From positions 1 through 64,000 of the forward strand of contig JALNKM010000002.1 of the NCBI GenBank assembly GCA_023268155.1: a DNA stretch of 64,000 nucleotides, in the 5' to 3' direction. Made by a program: the position numbers and the translations under genes. Below are positions 16,755 to 23,875 of this stretch, piece by piece (positions within the stretch are counted from its first letter, which is position 1; every line of letters starts with the position of its first letter). The notes under the pieces are model-generated. The model made no database searches. It was not told the DNA's origin and was given only the letters and a program-made list of their open reading frames with translations. This DNA is from Candidatus Geocrenenecus huangii. Its GTDB lineage: Archaea; Thermoproteota; Nitrososphaeria_A; Caldarchaeales; Wolframiiraptoraceae.

Positions 16755-17482
16755 CCTCCCTTCTTAACTCCGACAGGGATCACGTAAAGAGGTTCTTCAT
16801 CGACCTCCAGTATCTTTTTTACTTTTTCATCATAGAATGCTCCGATGACAACGCATCCAAGCCCAAGGCTTACACATTGCAAGTATATGTTTTGACCAAC
16901 ATGTCCAACCTCCATATGTACGTATCTTATTCTGCCTCTATCTCCGTACCTGTAGGTGGTCCTCTCATAGATAGCTGTGACAACGATGTTTATAGCTGCC
17001 TCTCCAACCCATTCTTGGTCTAGACATGCATCCATCAACTCTCTACTATAATCTCCTTTCTTAACGAGTTCTAACATATGCTCTCTAGGAAGATAATGGT
17101 ATATTCCTTCGGATAATCCTTCTACGCCGTTCTTCTTGACAACTATGTAGATCTCCAGAGGGTATGTGGCTCCAGCGGATGGAGCAGTTCTAAAGCCATA
17201 TCTCTTATCTGTTATCCCCTGTCCAGCCCAAGCTAGTTGACTTACATGCTCCAGCTTTAAAGGCTTATCTTCGTATTCTCTTATAGACCTTCTAACTTTC
17301 AAAGCATACTCTATAGATACGTTACCATCGTATCTAGGAGGAGGTAGAGGAACCTTCTCGAAAACTCTTGAAATTCTTCCCCTACCACCATAACCGATCA
17401 AGGCTAATCCAATAGCTGAAAAGGCAGGAGCGAGAATATAAGCTAAAAGCATTCTACGATTCATGAAGCTTTCTATCCTCAT
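16745..17482 (-). CDS. SagB/ThcOx-type nitroreductase-family flavoprotein with N-terminal membrane/Tat-like leader
   Basis: A 245-residue protein. Residues ~50-245 are a nitroreductase domain: ALKVRRSIREY for FMN phosphate binding, AWAGQGIT, RTAPSAGATYPLEIYIVV (the SagB-type PSAG motif) and the C-terminal LGLGCVVIGAFYDEKVKKIL. The first ~32 residues are NRRMLLAYILAPAFSAIGLALIG: a twin arginine before a hydrophobic stretch, like a Tat signal or anchor. That would place FMN outside the membrane. It is the first gene of a two-gene unit with the bis-heme protein. The substrate is unknown; the class includes nitroreductases, azoline oxidases and dehalogenases. Confidence 0.85.
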   Translation of the reverse strand: MRIESFMNRRMLLAYILAPAFSAIGLALIGYGGRGRISRVFEKVPLPPPRYDGNVSIEYALKVRRSIREYEDKPLKLEHVSQLAWAGQGITDKRYGFRTAPSAGATYPLEIYIVVKKNGVEGLSEGIYHYLPREHMLELVKKGDYSRELMDACLDQEWVGEAAINIVVTAIYERTTYRYGDRGRIRYVHMEVGHVGQNIYLQCVSLGLGCVVIGAFYDEKVKKILEVDEEPLYVIPVGVKKGGWL

Positions 17483-17562
17483 TTATGTAGGGGGATTAAT
17501 AAGTCGTTAGAAGCTTTCGACATCAATTTATTATAGTAGGATTGAGTTGATAGATTCACGGT

Positions 17563-18339
17563 ATGGAAACCATCTGTGAAGGAGATACAGTATTATTCAT
17601 GACAGAGAAAAAGAAGAAGTATATGGTAAAGATAGTTAGAGGTAAGAAATATCATGCGAGTGAAGGATATGTAGATTTAAGTGAGCTCCTTGGGAAAAGA
17701 TATGGATGTAAGGTTAAATCCAACACGGGCTCCACCTGGGTTGCATTAAAGCCAACCATACTAGACTATGTCCTGCACTATCCTCGGATAACACAGATAA
17801 TATATCCAAAAGATCTAGGATACATAATCTTGGTGGGTGGAGTTAGACCAGGCTCAAGAGTGGTAGAAGCAGGAACAGGGTCAGGGGTATTGACAACAAT
17901 ACTCGCATCATATGTTGCTCCGACTGGGAAAGTATATAGTTATGATGTAGAAGAAGAATACCTTGAGAATGCTAGGAAGAATCTCGATAAGCTTAGTTTA
18001 CTACAGTACGTTGAGTTGAAGCATGGTAACGTTGAAAAAGATGTTGCAGAGAAAGAAGTAGATTCGTTCATTCTAGACGTGCCAGAGCCCTGGAAAGCCA
18101 TTAAATCAGCTTACAGTGCTCTCAGGGATGGTGGAATCTTCGTTTCTGTAAGCCCAACTATAGAGCAGGTTATAGAAACTGTCGAAACATTACGTAAAGA
18201 AGGCTTCGAAGACATATCTACCGTTGAGATCTTGTCTAGGGAGATGAGGGTCAAGAAGGGAATGACTAGACCGGTCCACATAATGCATGCACATACATGC
18301 TATATAACAACAGCGAGGAAAATATTGAATGAAGAATAG
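17563..18339 (+). CDS. trmI: tRNA (adenine-N1)-methyltransferase TrmI
   Basis: A 258-residue SAM-dependent enzyme that makes m1A at positions 57/58 of tRNA, a stability modification in thermophiles. The N-terminal ~75 residues form the small beta domain (GDTVLFMTEKKKKY). RITQIIYPKDLGYII leads into the SAM motif VVEAGTGSGVLTTILA near residue 108. DVPEPWKAI is the family's catalytic-loop DxPxPW motif near 170. Length fits the archaeal homotetramer subunit. It stands alone, divergent from the nitroreductase gene. Confidence 0.93.
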   Translation: METICEGDTVLFMTEKKKKYMVKIVRGKKYHASEGYVDLSELLGKRYGCKVKSNTGSTWVALKPTILDYVLHYPRITQIIYPKDLGYIILVGGVRPGSRVVEAGTGSGVLTTILASYVAPTGKVYSYDVEEEYLENARKNLDKLSLLQYVELKHGNVEKDVAEKEVDSFILDVPEPWKAIKSAYSALRDGGIFVSVSPTIEQVIETVETLRKEGFEDISTVEILSREMRVKKGMTRPVHIMHAHTCYITTARKILNEE

Positions 18340-18361
18340 GAGATGTTTATTACCTTAAGCC

Positions 18362-18976
18362 TTACTCTGCTTTCTTCATCTTCTCTATCAATTCAATTAT
18401 CTTTGATGAAGCCTCATCAGCGTGTTGATATGGATATTTTTGAGGTTCTAGAAAACGAAGTACTAACAGATAGCATGATACATGATTTGCGGCAGCGGAA
18501 GCCATCTCTAAACTGATCTTTTGATGCTCCTCGACATCTTCTATCTTCTCCACTTCTCTTACTCTCCTCCCCTCTGATTGATCTTTTGAAAGGTCTTTCA
18601 TCCTTCTAGCGAGGATGTCTTCAGGCCTGAATTCCAAAAATATTATAGCGTCTGGATTAATATACTCAACCACCTTGGAGGGCAGGCCTGGATAATATCC
18701 ATAAGTTGTCTTTACAACAGCATGCGTATCAATTATTAGGTCTCCCTCCATTCTAGATATCGTTTTTGCGGCGTCTTCCTGCAGCTTCTTATAATCTCTA
18801 AAGTTTATCTTCTTTCTTAGCTCGTCCCTATCGTTTATTCCGAGTCTCTTCGAAGCCTCCTCAAGCATTATGTCTCCGAAATTCACTATCTTGATATTAG
18901 GGGCTTTCTCGACGACTTTCTTTAGAATTGTTGATTTGCCCGCGCCAGGGACAGCAACAACAATAACCCTTACCAT
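18362..18976 (-). CDS. adkA: Archaeal adenylate kinase
   Basis: Interconverts 2 ADP with ATP and AMP; archaeal-type trimeric enzyme. MVRVIVVAVPGAGKST provides the P-loop at the extreme N-terminus. DIMLEEASKRLGI is the AMP-site region, then IDTHAVVKTTYGYYPGLP and FLEFRPEDILARRMKD. The open frame begins five codons earlier at 18991, but the ATG at 18976 puts the first beta strand at the terminus as in homologues, giving 204 residues. It converges with trmI. Confidence 0.9.
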   Translation of the reverse strand: MVRVIVVAVPGAGKSTILKKVVEKAPNIKIVNFGDIMLEEASKRLGINDRDELRKKINFRDYKKLQEDAAKTISRMEGDLIIDTHAVVKTTYGYYPGLPSKVVEYINPDAIIFLEFRPEDILARRMKDLSKDQSEGRRVREVEKIEDVEEHQKISLEMASAAANHVSCYLLVLRFLEPQKYPYQHADEASSKIIELIEKMKKAE

Positions 18977-19033
18977 TACGTATACACCCATCGACGTAGT
19001 CTCTATGAAGTATACATAGATGTTTTTCTTATT

Positions 19034-19846
19034 CTACATCTCCATCTGTCTCTGTATTTTCTGCTTCATTGTTTCATATTCTTCACTTGTTAATTCTCCG
19101 ACCTTGTATCTTAGCTCGACTTTTTCAAGTTCTTTGGTTAAACGTTTATGGACCTCAATCAAGCTCTGTATATTTTCCAGTATCTCTTCTAGGTCTGAGA
19201 TTATCATTTCAATTTCCTCATTCTTCAAACCTAGAGATGGCCCTTTCTCTGAAACTTCTTCTTTCAATTCTCTAATCTTAGCCTCAAACTTGGGCACCTC
19301 GGCAATCTTAACATTAAATGCATTGTGTAGTATATTCATCTTAGGTTTAAGCCTTGATAATTCTCTATCGATATTAAGCTTCTCCGTTATGTACTGTCTA
19401 TCGGGAACTTCTCCCACCTCATGCCTAATCTTCAGATTCTCTAGCTTAACAGTCAATTCATTGATCTTCTCTTCGATTTCCTTCAGCATCTGGACTCTCT
19501 TCTCGTTCACCGCCTGGATCCTTGCTCTATACTCTTTGTATATGTCTAGGAAAACATCGAGTGACGCCTCACCCTGTAAGAATAGTTCTAGAAGCTTATT
19601 TCTCCAGTTATAGAATGTTGAAAGCTGTTCTACTATTTTTCTTTCTTCTGCAACTTCTTGAATAGGTGGGACTATTTCTTGGGGAGTAGGTGGAAGCGCT
19701 TCCTCAGAAGGTAAAGTTGGTGGTGTTGTCTTCTCGGTTATAGGGGTCTCCGACTTAACCTCTAGAGATTTACCACAGAATTTGCAGAAAAGACCCTTCT
19801 CAGTTAACTTCCCACAATGAGGGCAAACAATTTTCTCTCTCCACAT
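19034..19846 (-). CDS. Zinc-ribbon protein with proline linker and coiled coil
   Basis: A 270-residue protein in three parts. Residues 8-24 are a zinc ribbon with two CxxC knuckles (CPHCG and CKFCG). Residues ~30-68 are a Pro/Thr/Glu-rich linker. Residues ~70-270 are predicted long coiled coil. Two copies of a short motif, RHEVGEVPDRQY (~141) and RYKVGELTSEEY (~248), end coiled segments and resemble the R-x-x-x-GE-x-x-x-x-x-Y elements of SHOCT-like domains. Composition recalls archaeal CdvA/ESCRT-associated and membrane-remodelling coiled-coil proteins, but I cannot assign a family. The gene is not clearly in an operon. Confidence 0.72.
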   Translation of the reverse strand: MWREKIVCPHCGKLTEKGLFCKFCGKSLEVKSETPITEKTTPPTLPSEEALPPTPQEIVPPIQEVAEERKIVEQLSTFYNWRNKLLELFLQGEASLDVFLDIYKEYRARIQAVNEKRVQMLKEIEEKINELTVKLENLKIRHEVGEVPDRQYITEKLNIDRELSRLKPKMNILHNAFNVKIAEVPKFEAKIRELKEEVSEKGPSLGLKNEEIEMIISDLEEILENIQSLIEVHKRLTKELEKVELRYKVGELTSEEYETMKQKIQRQMEM

Positions 19847-20052
19847 TTACCTATTCACTATCATTTTTATTTGATTAACTTAGGTAATAAGATTTTCTCC
19901 TAAACTTGAACAGAGAGTTGATAGGTATGTTGTAGGCTATTTTCAACGTAATATTACCTCACCGAATGGAAGCCTCAGCGATCTCTCTGAACGACCTTTC
20001 TAAGAAAAGCTAAATAACATGTTAGTAGATAATCTTTCGGTGATTTTAGAGT

Positions 20053-20283
20053 TTGAGTTCGAGTGAGTTAAGTCTCGCGCCAATACATCGTCTAATAAAG
20101 AAGGCTGGAGCAGCTAGAGCTAGTGAAGATGCAGCTGAAGAACTTAGAAGGATCCTTGAGGAGATCGCTGTGGCCATCGCTAAAGAAGCGTTAAGCCTTG
20201 CACAGTATGCTGGGAGAAGAACTGTTAAGAGAGAGGATATTGAGAGGGCGGCTAAAACGCTTCTAAGAGGATTCTATACTTAA
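20053..20283 (+). CDS. Archaeal histone
   Basis: A 76-residue histone-fold protein that wraps DNA as dimers and longer stacks. Helix-strand-helix order is clear: LAPIHRLIKKAGAARASEDAA, a long central helix, then YAGRRTVKREDIERAAKTL, which carries the conserved RxTVxxxDI loop. The start is TTG at 20053; the canonical fold begins within five residues. There is no N- or C-terminal tail. It is monocistronic and followed directly by the thermosome gene's own upstream region. It is the only histone gene in the window. Confidence 0.95.
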   Translation: MSSSELSLAPIHRLIKKAGAARASEDAAEELRRILEEIAVAIAKEALSLAQYAGRRTVKREDIERAAKTLLRGFYT

Positions 20284-20430
20284 CCATCACATTACAACCA
20301 ATCAGTAGCTCCACTCAACTATTTTAACTATTGGTATACTTAAATCTAGTTTAGAAGAAATTCTTAAATTAAGGTGCAGAATGTATCATGGTAGAGATTT
20401 AGAATCTGGAAGGTGTGAGGTGTGGCATAT

Positions 20431-22062
20431 ATGGCTCAGCTTGGTGGTCAACCTGTAATAATCTTAAAAGAGGGGGCCACCAGAACTAAAGGTAGAACGG
20501 CTCAGAAGAACAACATAGCTGCTGCTAAGATCGTTGCCGAGATCGTTAAGACGACGCTTGGACCAAAAGGGATGGATAAGATACTCGTAGATAGTATAGG
20601 AGACGTTATAGTGACAAATGATGGTGCAACGATACTCGAGAAGATGGATGTAGAGCATCCGGCTGCGAAGATGATCGTTGAGGTTGCCAAGACGCAGGAC
20701 AACACTGTTGGAGATGGAACAACTACAGCAGTAGTCTTGGCAGGAGAGCTCTTGAAAAATGCTGAAGAGTTGATCGAGCAGAAAATACATCCAAGCACAG
20801 TTATATCTGGATACAAGAAAGCTCTTGACATCGCATTGGAAGAACTGAAGAAGCTTGCTAGGCCAGTCAAGCTAGAAGATAGGGGAACATTAAAGAAGAT
20901 AGTGATGACTGCTCTTGGGAGCAAATCTCTAGGATTCGCTACAGATCATATTGCCGACCTAGCAATTGATGCAGTGTTGAAGGTTGTCGAGGAAAGAGAC
21001 AGTAAGCTTGTAGCAGACAAAGACAGTATCCAGATAATCAAGAAGATGGGTAAAAGCTTACTTGAAAGCCAATTAATCCATGGAGTAATCGTAGACAAAG
21101 AAGTCGTTCACCCAGCTATGCCTAAACGTGTACAGAACGCCAAGATAGCATTAATCAACGCTCCATTCGAGATAGAGAAGACAGAATTCAGTGCAGAGAT
21201 AAGAATACGAGACCCATTAAAGATAAAAGAATTCCTAGATGAGGAAACGAGAATCTTGAAGGAGATGGTTGACAAGGTGGCAGCGGTAGGCGCGAACGTA
21301 GTTTTCTGCCAGAAGGGAATAGATGATATAGCGCAGTTCTTCCTTGCCAAAGCCGGTATACTAGCGGTCAGAAGAGTGAAAGCATCCGATATGGAGAAGC
21401 TTGCTAAAGCTACGGGCGCTAGAATCGTAACGAACTTCGAAGACCTTACAGAGAAAGACCTTGGTAAAGCCGGGCTGGTTGAAGAAGTAAAGATTGGGGA
21501 AGATAGGATGGTCTTCGTGCAGGAATGCAAGAATCCAAAAGCTGTCTCAATACTCCTAAGGGCTGGCTTAGAACGCCAGCTAGACGAAGCTGAAAGATCA
21601 CTAAACGACGCTATAATGAATATGATAACTTTGATAGATAATTTAAACTATGTTCCAGGAGGGGGAGCTATAGAAGAATCATTAGCTTTAAAGATAAGGA
21701 AGGAAGCGGCCAAATATCCTGGTAGAGAACAGCTTGCGATGATGGCTTTCAGTGAAGCATTGGAGACTATCCCGAGAACTCTTGCCGAGAACGCTGGACT
21801 AGAGCCTGTCGAGATAATTACTGAGCTGAGAGCTAAGCATGACAAAGATGGGTATGGATACGGAATAGATATATTCTCTGGAAAAGTAGCTGACATGTTC
21901 ACTCTTGGAGTCATAGAGCCTGTTAAAGTGAAGGAACAAGCATTGAAGAGCAGCTTTGAAGCTACTGCAATGATACTTAGAATAGACGACGTAATAGCTG
22001 CATCGAGGAAAAAGCCTGAAGAAAAAGGCAAGGAGAAACAAGGACCACCAGAATTTGAATAG
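20431..22062 (+). CDS. Thermosome subunit (group II chaperonin)
   Basis: A 543-residue ATP-driven protein-folding ring subunit. Recognisable signatures are TTLGPKGMDKILVDS, DGATILEKMDVEHPAAKM, the ATPase motif DNTVGDGTTTAVVLAGELL, the C-terminal half signature VPGGGAIEESLA, and YGYGIDIFSGKVADM. A charged, proline-containing tail ends in PPEFE. ATG at 20431 is preferred over GTG at 20422 because GAGGTG at 20417-20422 lies eight bases upstream. An upstream stretch near 20337-20345 (TACTTAAAT) is a candidate TATA element. An oligo-T stretch follows the gene. Confidence 0.97.
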   Translation: MAQLGGQPVIILKEGATRTKGRTAQKNNIAAAKIVAEIVKTTLGPKGMDKILVDSIGDVIVTNDGATILEKMDVEHPAAKMIVEVAKTQDNTVGDGTTTAVVLAGELLKNAEELIEQKIHPSTVISGYKKALDIALEELKKLARPVKLEDRGTLKKIVMTALGSKSLGFATDHIADLAIDAVLKVVEERDSKLVADKDSIQIIKKMGKSLLESQLIHGVIVDKEVVHPAMPKRVQNAKIALINAPFEIEKTEFSAEIRIRDPLKIKEFLDEETRILKEMVDKVAAVGANVVFCQKGIDDIAQFFLAKAGILAVRRVKASDMEKLAKATGARIVTNFEDLTEKDLGKAGLVEEVKIGEDRMVFVQECKNPKAVSILLRAGLERQLDEAERSLNDAIMNMITLIDNLNYVPGGGAIEESLALKIRKEAAKYPGREQLAMMAFSEALETIPRTLAENAGLEPVEIITELRAKHDKDGYGYGIDIFSGKVADMFTLGVIEPVKVKEQALKSSFEATAMILRIDDVIAASRKKPEEKGKEKQGPPEFE

Positions 22063-22089
22063 AATCTAGATAACTTAAACACTATCTTA

Positions 22090-22095
22090 TTTTTT
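22090..22095 (+). terminator. Oligo-T stop after thermosome gene
   Basis: A run of six T residues 28 bases after the thermosome stop codon, typical of archaeal intrinsic termination. It is also the intergenic boundary before the convergent Nudix gene. Confidence 0.4.
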
Positions 22096-22142
22096 AAACC
22101 TAGATTCTCTAGCCAATACATCTACTTAGTCTCTGCCGGGAG

Positions 22143-22625
22143 CTATCTACCATCTATAGATTTTTTCTTATCCTGACAATACCTTATTATTCTCTCTCTA
22201 TGCAACTTAATTAGTTGTACTAGCGAAGGTGAAACGTCTAGTTCATCTATATTCTCGAAGTCCACCCACTTGTATTCGGCTACTTCGCTTGACGGAGTAA
22301 CAGCTATAGAAGTGGGTCTGGCTAGAAAATCTATGATCACATAATGATATCTAACATTTCCATCGCTATCTCTAGTTATACTATCGTAAATCCCTAGAAG
22401 CTCAAGGTCATAAACTTCTATACCTACTTCTTCTCTAACTTCTCTCTTAGCGGCTTCCTCAACTTTCTCGCCTAGCTCTACTACTCCTCCAGGAATACTC
22501 CATCTACCTGCCGATGGTTGAAAAGCACGTTTAATCAATAGAATTCTTGATCGGTCAAGTATGAGTACACCCACTGCTGGAAGAGGCCATGGAGGATACT
22601 CTCTTGAGAAGCTTCTCTCCACCAT
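22143..22625 (-). CDS. Nudix hydrolase
   Basis: A 160-residue Nudix hydrolase that cleaves nucleoside diphosphates linked to another moiety. The Nudix box is complete: G47-x5-E53-x7-R61-E62-V-R-E65-E66-V-G68-I. The N-terminal PPWPLPAVGVLIL strand and RWSIPGGVVELGE are typical of ADP-ribose pyrophosphatase-like or MutT-like archaeal members. The substrate cannot be told. It converges with the thermosome gene, and nothing co-directional is adjacent. Confidence 0.9.
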   Translation of the reverse strand: MVERSFSREYPPWPLPAVGVLILDRSRILLIKRAFQPSAGRWSIPGGVVELGEKVEEAAKREVREEVGIEVYDLELLGIYDSITRDSDGNVRYHYVIIDFLARPTSIAVTPSSEVAEYKWVDFENIDELDVSPSLVQLIKLHRERIIRYCQDKKKSIDGR

Positions 22626-22894
22626 TCTGAACCCAGAAATATTTGTAGACGCAGAAATTATGAATTTTACCTTTTAGTTTCTTTCGGGTTTTATATCATC
22701 ATTTCCCAGCTCAATGTTTATTCTCCATAGATCATGGATTGTGATTTCGAGAAGGTCTACATCTATAAATGATGTTAGCGCTTCTCACAAATTTGGGAGA
22801 AGGTTCTCAATGAATGTATAAATCTTGCTGGAGATCACCAGTCTACTCCATGATAGCTTAGTTAAATTTTGAATACTGGATCAACGTATTTTCT

Positions 22895-23674
22895 ATGACT
22901 GTAGAAATGGTGGAGATTAGTGAGAATCTTAGAAGGGCTTTACATCATCTAGGTCTAACAGACTACGAAATTAAAGTTTACATAGCATTACTTGAATCCG
23001 GTGATTCTACGGCCAGCAAACTCAGCGAGGTTGCAGATGTGCCCTACTCCAAGATATATGAAGTTTTAGAAAACTTGGAGAAAAAAGGATGGATTGGGAC
23101 AGAAGGAGGTAGACCTGCTCGCTACTACCCTAAATCTCCTTTAACAGCTCTCGAAGCTAGCAGGATAAGGATCGAGAGAGAACTTAGAGAGTATGAAGAG
23201 ATTGTTTTATCTGAGCTTCTCCCAATATATGAGGGAAGAGGTTTTAGAGAAAGACATGATATTTGGATACTTAGAGGAGAAGAAAATATTCTAGCGAGAA
23301 TAAAGAATCTATTATCGAACTGCGAGAAGGAATTGCTCGTCGCTGCGCCATTTCTCACGAAGAACCTTCTAGTGACTTTTCTACCGCACATCACATACAT
23401 AACTAGCAATGGAGGCCACGTAAAGATCCTCGTGTCCGGTGAAGTCAATTATTCAATGGTAAAGAAATTGAATGAAGTGGCAGAAGTAAGATTTAAGGAG
23501 CAGATGTTCGGCGGTGGAATAATCGCTGACTCGAGAGAAGTCATCTTACTACTAGGAGAAGAAGAGAGAGGTATAAGTTTTGCAATATGGTCAGAACATG
23601 TAGGATTAGCGAAATTCGCAAAGAATTACTTTGAGTATCTTTGGAGGGAGGCCGAGTCTCCAGACAAAGAATAG
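22895..23674 (+). CDS. TrmB-family transcriptional regulator
   Basis: A 259-residue regulator. Residues ~8-75 form a winged helix (LGLTDYEIKVYIALLESGDSTASKLSEVADVPYSKIYEVL, recognition helix YSKIYEVLENLEKKGW), the signature of TrmB. A dimerising helix follows (SRIRIERELREYEEI). Then comes a phospholipase D-like sensing domain seen in many TrmB proteins (ILARIKNLLSNCEKELLVAAP). There is no maltose-type C-terminal sugar domain. The next genes downstream on the same strand are UPF0182 and the Hsp20-like membrane protein, which may be its targets; this is inference from position. Confidence 0.88.
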   Translation: MTVEMVEISENLRRALHHLGLTDYEIKVYIALLESGDSTASKLSEVADVPYSKIYEVLENLEKKGWIGTEGGRPARYYPKSPLTALEASRIRIERELREYEEIVLSELLPIYEGRGFRERHDIWILRGEENILARIKNLLSNCEKELLVAAPFLTKNLLVTFLPHITYITSNGGHVKILVSGEVNYSMVKKLNEVAEVRFKEQMFGGGIIADSREVILLLGEEERGISFAIWSEHVGLAKFAKNYFEYLWREAESPDKE

Positions 23675-23875
23675 TATATCAATAAACGTTAATCTACACT
23701 TTTATGCGTCTCCTCAGTTATATTGCCCTCTACCAGCGTTCATGCCGAATTTCATTGACTGGCCCAACCCCTCATGATTTTTGTTAAATTTCAGTTTCTC
23801 TAATCCATCTTTATTATTCTCTTTAACTAGGTGTTGTAATTAATATTTATCAGATAGTAGCCTAGGTTCTTTAGA

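Noticed and set aside
20464-22121. Several long antisense frames over the thermosome gene
   Set aside because: They are shadows of a strongly biased real gene and carry no domain.
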